This document shows, one piece after another, positions 20,158-28,838 of a stretch of 64,000 nucleotides of DNA. The notes below the pieces were generated by a model. It had not been told where the DNA came from, ran no database searches, and saw only the letters and a program-made list of their open reading frames with translations. Source of the DNA: M3007 sp040397785 (GTDB taxonomy: Bacteria; Bacteroidota; Bacteroidia; Chitinophagales; Saprospiraceae); NCBI GenBank assembly GCA_040397785.1, contig JBBAVI010000019.1:1-64000 (forward strand), in the 5' to 3' direction. Numbering within the stretch: the first letter of the stretch is position 1; each line of letters opens with the position of its first letter. The position numbers were made by a program, and so were the translations under genes.

Positions 20158-21189
20158 ATGCATAACTCATTGAATATGAACCCAACTGAGTATACCGAAA
20201 TTTTGCAACAAGCCGTCGCCGAAATCCGGGTAGCACGAAATCTTGTTGCAAAGCAACTGACCAGTGCCGCTAATTCGGTCTATTGGAGTTTGGGGAAATT
20301 GCTCTTTGAAAAACAGTTGGAAGAAGGCTATGGCAGCGGAGTGGTCAAACAACTTTCTGTAGATTTGAAAAATGAATTCCCTGATATGGGGCTTTCATCT
20401 CGCAATTTATGGCACATGAAACGCTTCTATGAGCGTTATTATCAATCAGATACAAAACTGCAACGCAGCGTTGCAGTTTTGCCTTGGCGACATAATTTGT
20501 TGATCTTAGAAAAAACCCAAGATGATATCGAGGCGCTTTTTTATGCCCAAGAAGTCCTTTCAAAAGGCTGGTCGAGAGATTTGTTGCTCAATGCCATAAA
20601 AATGGATACCTATGGACAGGTGCAAAGCCAAATCGCTACAAACAATTTCAGCGAAACGCTTCCTGCACCCAACGCCGACTATGCCAAGGAAGTATTTAAA
20701 AGTACCTACAATCTGGGCTTTTTGGGCATTACCGAACCCGTAAAAGAGTTGGAACTCGAAAAACGGCTCATTGCAAAAATCAGAAACTTTATTTTAGAGT
20801 TGGGCAAAGGGTTTAGTTTTATTGGCAACCAATATTGTTTGGAGTACAACAGCAAAACGTATTTTGTAGACCTGCTTTTCTTTCACAGAGGTTTGCGCTG
20901 TTTGGTAGCGATTGAATTGAAAATTGGAAGTTTTAAAGCCGAATATGTAGGCAAAATGAATTTGTATCTTTCCTTGCTCGATAAATTGGAAAAGGGCGAA
21001 AACGAAAACCAATCCATTGGAATAATACTTTGTGCTGACAGAGACCACTTAGACGTGGAAATAGCCCTGCAAGACATCAATAAGCCCATTGGTGTAGCGG
21101 AATACCAACTTTTGCTGCCTAAGGAAGCGTTGCAAGCCTTGCTGGTAAGTGAAATAAATGCGAGCGAATCGGAAAACGATGAAGAATAA
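20158..21189 (+). CDS. DUF1016 family PDDEXK nuclease (YhcG-like)
   Basis: A 343-residue protein of the YhcG/DUF1016 family. The N-terminal half (about 1-170) is the helical DUF1016 N domain, with the characteristic YWSLGKLLFEKQ and GLSSRNLWHMKRFYE. The C-terminal half is a PD-(D/E)XK nuclease core, FVDLLFFHRGLRCLVAIELKIG, where Asp and Glu-x-Lys are the catalytic residues. Members are often found in restriction-modification or mobile regions; here no methylase is adjacent. The start could also be the methionine of MNPTEYTEI six codons downstream. A TATATTTG box at 19974-19981 is a candidate -7 element. Confidence 0.85.
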   Translation: MHNSLNMNPTEYTEILQQAVAEIRVARNLVAKQLTSAANSVYWSLGKLLFEKQLEEGYGSGVVKQLSVDLKNEFPDMGLSSRNLWHMKRFYERYYQSDTKLQRSVAVLPWRHNLLILEKTQDDIEALFYAQEVLSKGWSRDLLLNAIKMDTYGQVQSQIATNNFSETLPAPNADYAKEVFKSTYNLGFLGITEPVKELELEKRLIAKIRNFILELGKGFSFIGNQYCLEYNSKTYFVDLLFFHRGLRCLVAIELKIGSFKAEYVGKMNLYLSLLDKLEKGENENQSIGIILCADRDHLDVEIALQDINKPIGVAEYQLLLPKEALQALLVSEINASESENDEE

Positions 21190-21235
21190 ACGATGAACCA
21201 AATGTAAATCCGGCTTTCAACAACAGATAATCATT

Positions 21236-21802
21236 ATGACCTCAAAAGAAGAAATAACCGCATTGTTTGTGGACTTAGGACAAGTAATCATTGAACAAGA
21301 TACCATCACTTTTTTGAACTATCCATTCGAACCGTCTGTCGCATTTAAGCATGCAACAATTACGGCAGCAGAGATTGACAACATAGACCCTACAAGCTAT
21401 CCACCAACAGTTAAAATTGGCAACGAACTACTTTTTGTGCGCGCTACACAACAGGACGCCTTGAAAAAGTTCGCAGCCGACAACAACCTTACAACGGTAG
21501 ATCGACCCGATCTTTGGAGTTGGATACTTGAACCGTTTTTAGATACCGAATTTACGGACGAAACCGACAAACGGTTAAAAATATTATTGGCGGAATACGG
21601 ACTGACGGAGGAATTCGTTTTTTCATTGCGACAAGCACTCGGAACACAAATGATAAAATACAACTTTGACACGATGCTTTGGGACTGGACGCACCTGGTT
21701 GCTTTTGATGTATTAAGCGCTATGAGCACGAAGTATAACAAAGCAGAATATCAAGATTTTTATAAAGATGTAATGCGTATAGCGTTGTTAAACAAATTGT
21801 AA
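21236..21802 (+). CDS. Hypothetical protein, 188 residues
   Basis: Not recognised. A soluble protein with no signal peptide. The N-terminal half looks like mixed alpha/beta and the C-terminal half is mainly helical. It is 46 bases downstream of the DUF1016 gene and 18 bases upstream of a lipoprotein gene on the same strand, so the three may be co-transcribed. Confidence 0.6.
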   Translation: MTSKEEITALFVDLGQVIIEQDTITFLNYPFEPSVAFKHATITAAEIDNIDPTSYPPTVKIGNELLFVRATQQDALKKFAADNNLTTVDRPDLWSWILEPFLDTEFTDETDKRLKILLAEYGLTEEFVFSLRQALGTQMIKYNFDTMLWDWTHLVAFDVLSAMSTKYNKAEYQDFYKDVMRIALLNKL

Positions 21803-21820
21803 AAAGCTAAAGATTACACC

Positions 21821-22540
21821 ATGAAACAAACACACTGCATCCTTTTATCAATCCTGCTTTTCACCGCTTGTTCGGCCCCGAGATACACGGGTGCCCCAAA
21901 TCAGCAAGCAGAAAGGTTTTCCGACAATGGTGAACCCATCACGCAATCACTCTTCAGCGACAAAAACGCGACCATCTCTGAGGAAAATATTCAAAAAATT
22001 CTGGACGGGAATTTCAATCTACCCCAACAATTAAGGGTAGCCGTGGTGTCCGTTGACAATGCATCACTCAACAGACGATATTATTGGAATTATTGGAACG
22101 ATGAGCAATATTTAAAAACACAACAGTCTTATTTAGACCTGTTTGCAGAAAAGTTAAAGCAGTCGAAAAGGGTAGTGTCTGTTGCAACCATCCCGGATTT
22201 GTTGCTGGCAAAGCCGCAAACATTCACCAATATTCGTGAAGCGGCGGTACGACTCCAGGCAGATGTTGTCCTGGTTTATTCCATAACCACCGACATCTAT
22301 TCGAAATACAAACTATTTACAAAGCCGGATATTAAAGCATTTGCAACCACACAACTCCTGATGCTAGATGTTAGAACGGGCCTAGTTCCATTTTCGACCA
22401 TTGTAACCAAAGACCAACTGTCCAGGAAACAAGAAAACGAACTGGACAATAATGAAGCAACCAACAGAATTCAAAAGGAAGCGGTTTTAATGACCATTGA
22501 GGAGATTGGGAAACAGTTAATGGCCTTTTTGAATATGTAA
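21821..22540 (+). CDS. Predicted lipoprotein, unknown function
   Basis: A 239-residue protein with a lipoprotein signal (MKQTHCILLSILLFTAC, lipobox LFTAC at about residues 13-17). The mature part has an alternating alpha/beta pattern (LRVAVVSVDNAS, ADVVLVYSITTDIYSKYKLF, TTQLLMLDVRTGLVPFSTIV), faintly like CsgG/LpoB-type periplasmic domains. That resemblance is only an impression. It probably sits in the cell envelope. Confidence 0.65.
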   Translation: MKQTHCILLSILLFTACSAPRYTGAPNQQAERFSDNGEPITQSLFSDKNATISEENIQKILDGNFNLPQQLRVAVVSVDNASLNRRYYWNYWNDEQYLKTQQSYLDLFAEKLKQSKRVVSVATIPDLLLAKPQTFTNIREAAVRLQADVVLVYSITTDIYSKYKLFTKPDIKAFATTQLLMLDVRTGLVPFSTIVTKDQLSRKQENELDNNEATNRIQKEAVLMTIEEIGKQLMAFLNM

Positions 22541-22630
22541 CCTCATACATAAAAAAATATTTGAATCCAAATTTTGGGATTTAAACAGAGCAAGATACCT
22601 TCGCAACAAACCTGTCAAAATAAAACATTC

Positions 22631-23617
22631 ATGCACACAGGACCTCATTATAAGTTCCTAGAGTTTTTAGTTTGGACTAGACGTGATATTTACGTCTTGA
22701 TTTTAATAGCCACTATTCCAACTGTTTTATTTCAAGTATTTAATTTCAAATGGATCGCTATTCCTTGGGTGCCCGTGGCATTGGTAGGTACAGCAGCCGC
22801 TTTTATAGTAGGTTTTAAAAATACGCAATCCTATAACCGACTTTGGGAGGCGCGACAAATTTGGGGTTCCATCGTAAACACAAGTCGCATCTGGGGTATC
22901 ATGAGCAAAGATTTTGTAAAAACAGATCAAGCAGAGATTCAACAACTTATTTATAGACATTGTGCCTGGCTTACTGCCTTGCGTTTTCAATTGAGAAAAC
23001 CACAATCCTGGGAAAATACCAACAAGCCGCATTTTAAAGAATATCGCAATTATTTCAAGATCCCCGAATGGGAAGGGAATTTAGAAGAAGAACTTAAAAT
23101 ATACCTTCCAGAAGACGAACGCATGTATGTGTTAAGTAAAAAAAATAGAGCGACACATCTGATTTCGTTACAATCCAAACATATAAAATCATTAAGAGCG
23201 GAAGGAAAAATTGACCACTACGAATATGTAGAAATGGAAAGGCGATTGGCTGATTTATACGAGCATCAAGGCCGGTGTGAACGTATCAAAAACTTCCCAT
23301 ATCCCAGACAATTTGCCAGTATTAATCTGTTTTTTGTATGGTTATTGGTATTGATGATGCCTTTTGGTATGCTCAATGAATTTCAAAAACTAGGAGACGT
23401 TTTTGCCTGGTTTACCATTCCTTTTTCAGTGATCGTTTCCTGGGTTTTTACTTCCATGGAAAAAATAGGAGAGGCTACTGAAAATCCATTTGAAGGTGGT
23501 GCAAATGATATTCCGATGGCTGCCCTCAGCCGAACCATTGAAATTGACCTGCGGGATATGCTGGATGAAAGCAATCTGCCAGCGCCGCTTACCCCTGTAA
23601 ACGACATCTTAATGTAA
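22631..23617 (+). CDS. Bestrophin-family anion channel
   Basis: A 328-residue membrane protein of the bestrophin/UPF0187 family. It opens with FLEFLVWTRRDIYVLI, then a transmembrane helix, the hallmark GFKNTQSYNRLWEARQIWGSIVN, a charged cytoplasmic middle part, and further hydrophobic segments around 240-285 (INLFFVWLLVLMMPFGM). The family forms pentameric anion channels passing chloride or bicarbonate. The start at 22631 was preferred over 22574 because the family begins near here. It lies 29 bases upstream of an LCIB-type carbonic anhydrase gene, which points towards bicarbonate as a substrate. Confidence 0.88.
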   Translation: MHTGPHYKFLEFLVWTRRDIYVLILIATIPTVLFQVFNFKWIAIPWVPVALVGTAAAFIVGFKNTQSYNRLWEARQIWGSIVNTSRIWGIMSKDFVKTDQAEIQQLIYRHCAWLTALRFQLRKPQSWENTNKPHFKEYRNYFKIPEWEGNLEEELKIYLPEDERMYVLSKKNRATHLISLQSKHIKSLRAEGKIDHYEYVEMERRLADLYEHQGRCERIKNFPYPRQFASINLFFVWLLVLMMPFGMLNEFQKLGDVFAWFTIPFSVIVSWVFTSMEKIGEATENPFEGGANDIPMAALSRTIEIDLRDMLDESNLPAPLTPVNDILM

Positions 23618-23646
23618 ATTCAAATAAATTCAAAAAATTTTAAAAA

Positions 23647-24390
23647 ATGAAAAAAAGAGAAAAATTGGATATTATCCACAAATGGTATCCCAAAGCGATC
23701 ACCACCATTGACGGTGTAAACAAAATCATCGATTTTGTAGAATTTGAATTGGACTTGGAGCCCAAACAAGTAATGCTTGCTGACAGTATTTGTAGCGATG
23801 ATGTGAATAGCATTCAATATCCTGTACGAACCCAGGAATTTTTGGGGCCTTTTAAAATGGGTGGCTTAGACGGTTTTCCATTTACCGGTTTAACCGGGAT
23901 GGGTGCATTTGCAAGCCATGTCCCAGACGATGGCGCCGTGTTTATTTATTATGGCCCACATATCGGCGTAACCAAAGACGGAATAATTGGCGAAATTCAA
24001 CGTTTCGGGCAGACTAAAAATAGTAGTTGTTGCGGCGCTGCAAAAGGGGCGTTAGGAAAACTTATAAACAATCAAATTATAGCAGGCAACATTACCGAGA
24101 TAGACTACCAAATGAATACGATTGAGCAAATCCTTTACCATGAAAAAGAAAGGGTGTTAAATGCTCAAACTCCTTTGTTTGAAGCTACGGAAGTAATTTA
24201 TGAAGCCATTGACAAACGCATCAATGAATTAGTAGACAAGACAAAATATAATTGTAAATACGTAATTCTTGCTGGTGCAGTACTGATAAATAGCGATACC
24301 GATATGGGTTCTTTTACCCAAATCCGACGTTTTGATGTAATAGACTTAGCAACCAATACAAGAAAAAATAATATTGAACTATTTGATTAG
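23647..24390 (+). CDS. LCIB/C-type beta-carbonic anhydrase
   Basis: A 247-residue protein resembling the limiting-CO2-inducible LCIB/C family, a divergent beta-carbonic anhydrase group first known from algae. The expected zinc ligands are visible: Cys49 in DSICSDD, His105 in YYGPHIGVTKDG, and a Cys in NSSCCGAA (128/129). The conserved GGLDGFPFTGLTGMGAFASH is also present. There is no signal peptide, so it should act in the cytoplasm, interconverting CO2 and bicarbonate. Activity is not guaranteed, as some algal LCIB proteins are inactive alone. It directly follows the bestrophin gene, a pairing reminiscent of the algal LCIB/bestrophin carbon-concentrating partners. Confidence 0.85.
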   Translation: MKKREKLDIIHKWYPKAITTIDGVNKIIDFVEFELDLEPKQVMLADSICSDDVNSIQYPVRTQEFLGPFKMGGLDGFPFTGLTGMGAFASHVPDDGAVFIYYGPHIGVTKDGIIGEIQRFGQTKNSSCCGAAKGALGKLINNQIIAGNITEIDYQMNTIEQILYHEKERVLNAQTPLFEATEVIYEAIDKRINELVDKTKYNCKYVILAGAVLINSDTDMGSFTQIRRFDVIDLATNTRKNNIELFD

Positions 24391-24422
24391 CAAACACTTC
24401 AAAAGCGGTTTATATCTGTGCA

Positions 24423-24689
24423 AGAATTGGGCATCCAACTTTACCGCTCGATTATGGCTATTTGGTACATCAGGTGCGCGCGGTAGAAGGTGGTTCGGAA
24501 ATGCGTTCTCGTTTTTGGATGGGTGGAAATTACATTCATATTCGAAAGGCAGGTGTAATGGCAGATTTGGTTTCTTCCTTTATTCAGAAAATGAGAAAGT
24601 TGCCGCCCACTTTTGCCTATGATTTATGCAAGCATTGCTCGGAGGAAATGAACCATTTGGCCGCTTTTTTGCCGAAATTGTATGCTGAA
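24423..24689 (+). pseudogene. Remnant of a DAPG-hydrolase-like (PhlG) C-terminus
   Basis: In frame with the following oxidoreductase, the translation reads DYGYLVHQVRAVEGGSEMRSR, then FWMGG, and later LCKHCSEEMNHLAAFLPKLY. This matches my recollection of the C-terminal third of 2,4-diacetylphloroglucinol hydrolase-type enzymes, including the His and Glu that bind zinc. The N-terminal two thirds are missing: an in-frame stop lies at 24384 and the preceding LCIB gene ends at 24390. It is probably a deletion remnant. Confidence 0.6.
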
Positions 24690-26048
24690 ATGAATCAAAC
24701 CATTGAAAAACTCAACGTTGAAGGCCGTGTGATTGAAAGAACCGATGAAGATTTTGAAAGTGTAATTATGGGTTCTTTGTTCAACAAAATTGACCCCGGC
24801 AAAAGACCGGTAAAAGTGGTAGAAGCCAAGTCTATACAGGATGTCATCGAAACTATAAAATACGCAAAATCACACGGTAAAAAGGTGACGGTTTGCTCCG
24901 GTGGACATAGTTGGAGTGCGAATCATTTGCGCGACAACAGCATTTTGATTATGATGAAACACTTCAACCAATTTGAAGTGAACGTGAAAGAAAAGACCGC
25001 AACCGCCGGTCCGGGTGTGGGTGGCAGTGTTTTAATGCTGGAATTGTACAAGCATAATTTGTTCTTCCCTGCGGGACATTGCAAAGGTGTGTGTATCGGC
25101 GGTTATTTGTTGCAAGGCGGTTATGGCTGGAATGGCAGAAAAACAGGAATGGCCTGCGAACATGTAATCGGTATTGATATGGTCACCGCCGATGGCGAAT
25201 ACCTGCATGCCAGCGAAACCGAAAATGCTGATTTGTTTTGGTCGGCGCGTGGCTCGGGGGGCGGATTTTTTGGGGTAGTGGTTCGTTTTCATTTAAAATT
25301 GTCGGTATTACCCAAATACAGGGCCATTATTGTACACGATTTTTTGATGAAACATTTGGAAGATGTGTACAATTGGGCGTATGAAGTAGGCCCAAGCATA
25401 CCCAAAGCAGTTGAATTTCAAATGATTATGAGCAATAAAATGGCTGGTTTTTTTGGGCCGGGCATTGAATCGGTTGCGCCCATTTTTGCCGACACCAAAG
25501 ATGAGTTCGAAGCGGCCATGGCTTTTATGAAAAACAGCCCGATTAAAAAGAAAGCCTTTATTGCCACACCAGCCTTCGACCCTGGTATTGATTTGTTGTA
25601 CAAAACGGTCATGACGCATTACCCCGAAAATTATTATTGGGGTGTCGATAATATGTGGACCCATGCGTCCATCGAGGACTTGATGCCGTATATCAAAGAG
25701 ATTGCCCGAACCTTACCGCCTGCCCCTGCCCACTTTTTGTGGTTGAACTGGCATCCTGGCAATATTCAAACCGATATGGTGTATTCCAATGAAGATAATA
25801 TATATCTGGCCCTGTATGGCAACTGGAAAAACGCAGCGGATACGCCCAAATATGCCGATTGGGCAGCCAATTTGATGCGGGAAATGAGCCATTTGAGTAC
25901 GGGTATTCAATTGGCAGACGAGGGTTTGCATAAGCGCACCGCGCCTTTTTTGTCGAACGAAAATTTGAAAAAAATCCAGGAAATCAGGGCCCAAAGGGAC
26001 GCCGATGGGTTGTTTCATGAATGGCATAGTCGACCAGAAATTAAGTAA
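24462..26048 (+). CDS. FAD-linked oxidoreductase (BBE-type, bicovalent flavin)
   Basis: The oxidoreductase proper runs from about residue 77 (ATG at 24690, MNQTIEKLNVEG) to 528. It shows a PCMH-type FAD-binding domain: CSGGHSW with the flavin-linking His, then GHCKGVCIGGYLLQGGYGW with a Cys placed like the second flavin link of berberine-bridge enzymes, and a C-terminal BBE segment. The open frame extends upstream to a TTG at 24462 through a DAPG-hydrolase-like remnant, so the protein is either an in-frame chimera or starts at 24690. No good ribosome-binding site was seen at either. The substrate is unknown, perhaps a phenolic or sugar. Confidence 0.8.
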   Translation: MVHQVRAVEGGSEMRSRFWMGGNYIHIRKAGVMADLVSSFIQKMRKLPPTFAYDLCKHCSEEMNHLAAFLPKLYAEMNQTIEKLNVEGRVIERTDEDFESVIMGSLFNKIDPGKRPVKVVEAKSIQDVIETIKYAKSHGKKVTVCSGGHSWSANHLRDNSILIMMKHFNQFEVNVKEKTATAGPGVGGSVLMLELYKHNLFFPAGHCKGVCIGGYLLQGGYGWNGRKTGMACEHVIGIDMVTADGEYLHASETENADLFWSARGSGGGFFGVVVRFHLKLSVLPKYRAIIVHDFLMKHLEDVYNWAYEVGPSIPKAVEFQMIMSNKMAGFFGPGIESVAPIFADTKDEFEAAMAFMKNSPIKKKAFIATPAFDPGIDLLYKTVMTHYPENYYWGVDNMWTHASIEDLMPYIKEIARTLPPAPAHFLWLNWHPGNIQTDMVYSNEDNIYLALYGNWKNAADTPKYADWAANLMREMSHLSTGIQLADEGLHKRTAPFLSNENLKKIQEIRAQRDADGLFHEWHSRPEIK

Positions 26049-26054
26049 AACGCT

Positions 26055-26093
26055 AAAAAATCCCGGATTCTGGTTTTCACCAAAATCCGGGAT
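26055..26093 (-). terminator. Hairpin terminator
   Basis: ATCCCGGATT (26060-26069) pairs with AATCCGGGAT, loop of about 14 bases. On the minus strand it is followed by six T. It could serve the decayed minus-strand gene and, in the other direction, the oxidoreductase. Confidence 0.6.
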
Positions 26094-26129
26094 GACTCAT
26101 GTTAATTTTTTAACTAATGTATACGTTAT

Positions 26130-26430
26130 TTCGTTCTGACAATCGCCTTGGTATCCAAGGTATTACGATAATTAAATCGGAGGAAATAAAGTCTATCCGT
26201 GGTTGATTCAACTGGCGTCCATTGGAATTGCACATCACCATCAACCGCGCCTCTGTACAAATCGGTTACAATTTGGCCAATGGAACTGAGGATGGTCAAT
26301 CGTACATCGGCCGATCATACACCCTTCACCTCAATATTCAGAACATTGGCTACCCAAATCTCACCATGGTGGGTTTTAAATATACTAAACGCTGCCTGAA
26401 AGGCTGCATTCATTGTCATGCTGAGCGCTG
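26130..26430 (-). pseudogene. Decayed gene tail with T9SS type A sorting domain
   Basis: Read on the minus strand, the sequence gives SADVRLTILSSIGQIVTDLY, then WTPVESTTDRLYFLRF and a final TKAIVRTK stop. This is a typical T9SS C-terminal domain. An in-frame TGA interrupts it just after NVLNIEVKGV, and no intact upstream gene exists. The remnant probably derives from a larger secreted protein lost by deletion. Confidence 0.7.
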
Positions 26431-26640
26431 ATTGTCAATGATTTAGGTCGAAGGCCATACACAAAACAATACAGCGCGAAGTATAGTTTCCAAATGGATT
26501 CGATGGGTCGCGGATGTTCCGGAGGTGCCGGTAATGCTATTTTAGAAAAAATCTGTGTGCGCGTTTGTAATATACAGAGACCTTCCGAGGTGCCAATTAA
26601 TAGACGGTTTGGGGGCAGCGTAACAATTTGCACATTGCAG
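26431..26640 (-). pseudogene. Probable beta-propeller sensor fragment
   Basis: The minus-strand translation contains VQIVTLPPNRLLIGTSEGLC followed by ILQTRTQIFSKI, which resembles one blade of the two-component-regulator propeller repeats in hybrid histidine kinases. It is open only because it runs into the 3' end of the hydrolase gene. No kinase part is present. Confidence 0.4.
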
Positions 26641-26647
26641 ATACGGG

Positions 26648-27658
26648 TTACCCCTTCAAAAACGCCAACAATCCGGGAAAATAATGCGTCTGATCGTCCC
26701 ACATGCTCATGTGACTGCCATCCGGGCACAATAAAAACTGTCCGTTTGGAAACTGTTTGGCCATCCAGGCCATGTAGGCAGGATCCATGCTATCATGGGT
26801 TGCGCCAATCACCAAAGTGCGGGTTCTGATGTTTTTCAATTCCGCACTCACGTCCCATTTTTCCAGTTTACCGGAAATGCCAAATTCGCTGGGGCCTTGC
26901 ATAGTGACATAAATTTCCTGGTTTACCCGGGAAAAATTGCGATTCACCGCATCTGGCCATTGGGCGGAAGGGCGGCGCAAAATATGTTTTTCATAAAAAT
27001 TGGGCATCAATAACGCCATGTATTGTGGATTGGCAAAGTCCTTTTTCGCTTCCAGATCTTGAATGGTTTTGAGCACCACAGGGTCCATTTGTTTGCCCAA
27101 CACCGAATCGGCATATTGGCCATATTTTGGACAACTGGCCATCATATTACTTATAATCAGGCCTTTTATATTGTCCTGGTATTTCAGGGCATATTGCATG
27201 GCCAAAATTCCGCCCCAGGAATGTCCCAGCAGGTAAAAATTGTCTTTATTTAGTCCCAAGGCCACCCGCACCTGCTCCACTTCTTCCACAAAACGGGATA
27301 AATCCCACAGTGAAGTGTCTTTAGGCTGATCGGAAAATGCGGAGCCTAATTGGTCATAATAGATAAATTCAATGCCTTCCTGGGGTAAAAAACTTTCAAA
27401 AGACTCAAAATATTCATGCGTACAGGCGGGCCCGCCGTGCAGGAGCAGCACTTTGGTGGTAGGGTTGTTGCCAAAACGTTTAGTCCAAACCTTGAAAGTG
27501 CCTTTGGGTGTTTGAATTGGAATCAGACGCACACCGCCCGTAAGCACGCCGGTATCAGGGCTTGAAAAGTACGATTTCAAGGCATTTGAAGCGGGTTGGG
27601 CGGGTTGACAGGCATTGGCTAAGCAGATAATTAGCAGTAGGAAGGATGTAATGCGCAT
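26648..27658 (-). CDS. Alpha/beta hydrolase lipoprotein, proline iminopeptidase-like
   Basis: A 336-residue protein with a lipoprotein-type signal (LLIICLANAC). The alpha/beta-hydrolase core has the oxyanion HGGPACTHEYF, the nucleophile elbow LLGHSWGGILAMQ, the acid in THDSMDP and the His in PDGSHMSMWD, all in the order found in proline iminopeptidases (S33). The expected activity is release of N-terminal proline or hydrolysis of small esters or amides in the periplasm. It is transcribed alone. Confidence 0.88.
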   Translation of the reverse strand: MRITSFLLLIICLANACQPAQPASNALKSYFSSPDTGVLTGGVRLIPIQTPKGTFKVWTKRFGNNPTTKVLLLHGGPACTHEYFESFESFLPQEGIEFIYYDQLGSAFSDQPKDTSLWDLSRFVEEVEQVRVALGLNKDNFYLLGHSWGGILAMQYALKYQDNIKGLIISNMMASCPKYGQYADSVLGKQMDPVVLKTIQDLEAKKDFANPQYMALLMPNFYEKHILRRPSAQWPDAVNRNFSRVNQEIYVTMQGPSEFGISGKLEKWDVSAELKNIRTRTLVIGATHDSMDPAYMAWMAKQFPNGQFLLCPDGSHMSMWDDQTHYFPGLLAFLKG

Positions 27659-27786
27659 GATATGTTGGATTTGACATCAAGGTAAGGTACATCATGCAAT
27701 AACAAAAAAAAATGCTAGTTTATGAAAAAATGCCTTATTTTGGTTTCTATAAATCCTTAAATTGCGGGAAAAATAGAATCAAAAAA

Positions 27787-28236
27787 TCAAGGCTTGTACT
27801 TCTGCACCGAAGAATTCACAATTTTCCAAACCCCATCTACCTTTTCCATCCCGCGAAATTCATGGAAAAAGGAGACCGTTCCATCTGGCAACGCACTTTT
27901 TTGATCCAACGTAGCCCAAGCGACCGTTCCGTGCGCTTTAATTACGGCATTGATATAGGTATTCACCGCAAAATCCGGTTTCGATTGCAAAAGCTGCGGA
28001 TTTTTGGGTGAAAGTTGTGCGCTGTCTAATATGATCGTAAATTCAGGCTCTGAATACACCATGCGCGATTCAGGCGTTATGGACCAATACGCTAAGAACG
28101 CCGTGCGATCCGCATTGAAATGGTAGGCTTTGCTCTCTGCTTCAATTACTTGACGAATGGCTGCTTCTTCGGTTTGAGCCATTGCGTTTTGGCATAGAAA
28201 GAGGAACAAAAAAATGGATAATTGCAAGTATTTCAT
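27787..28236 (-). CDS. Secreted NTF2-like (SnoaL/DUF4440-type) protein
   Basis: A 149-residue protein with signal peptide MKYLQLSIFLFLFLCQNAMA. The mature part begins TEEAAIRQVIEAESKAYHFN and ends FFHEFRGMEKVDGVWKIVNS, the typical start and end of an NTF2-like cone fold. The function is unknown. The start at 28236 was preferred over 28317, which would add a non-signal extension. Confidence 0.75.
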   Translation of the reverse strand: MKYLQLSIFLFLFLCQNAMAQTEEAAIRQVIEAESKAYHFNADRTAFLAYWSITPESRMVYSEPEFTIILDSAQLSPKNPQLLQSKPDFAVNTYINAVIKAHGTVAWATLDQKSALPDGTVSFFHEFRGMEKVDGVWKIVNSSVQKYKP

Positions 28237-28291
28237 GGTGTTAAACCCAGATTTAAATGGATTTGAGGGATGGATGGATAAATATACCGTA

Positions 28292-28762
28292 CTACTTTCG
28301 AATAAAATAATTGTCACACCCGTCTACATACCCGTCTGCAAACTCCACACGATCATCACAAAAAAGTACGATACCCCTTAATTGTCCCACAAAGGGTACA
28401 GTTTCCAAGGTGAAACCACCAAAATTAGTTGGTATAAAATGCCAGATGGCAGTATCTGTATCTATGCCGTCTTGTTTTGTGATCAGGGTATGATCCGCTT
28501 TAAATTCGACAGAAAAACCTTTGTAGGTATCGAAACTTTCTATCTTGGTTTTGAAATAACAGCCAATAAATTGCCAGTTCCAGGTACCAATCAGTGCTTG
28601 ATTCATTTTGGTACTGTCCCAACTTATGAGGTTGTGGCACTCGTATAAACCGCTGAAATTGTCAGAAATTATTGGATCTGGCGATTTTTTACAAGAAAAC
28701 AGGCTCCATTGCAATGAAATCATCAAAAGGATGACCCAAGTACTCCATTTTTTATGCGTCAT
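28292..28762 (-). CDS. Hypothetical lipoprotein, 156 residues
   Basis: Lipoprotein signal with lipobox SLFSC (about residues 20-24). The mature part reads like a small beta-barrel lipocalin-type domain (LIGTWNWQFIGCY, FSVEFKADHTLITKQ, TAIWHFIPTNF), a pattern common in Bacteroidota lipocalin-like proteins. Four cysteines in the mature part could form disulfides. Function unknown. Confidence 0.65.
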   Translation of the reverse strand: MTHKKWSTWVILLMISLQWSLFSCKKSPDPIISDNFSGLYECHNLISWDSTKMNQALIGTWNWQFIGCYFKTKIESFDTYKGFSVEFKADHTLITKQDGIDTDTAIWHFIPTNFGGFTLETVPFVGQLRGIVLFCDDRVEFADGYVDGCDNYFIRK

Positions 28763-28838
28763 GATTTTAGTTTTAGTAGGTAACGAATACCCTTAATACG
28801 CAAACATTCTGTAAAGGTTGGGCAAGTTACTCCAAAAC

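Noticed and set aside
20036..20176. Small open frame MKLILMWMNPLLVRF upstream of the DUF1016 gene
   Set aside because: It overlaps the DUF1016 start in another frame and has no recognisable features.
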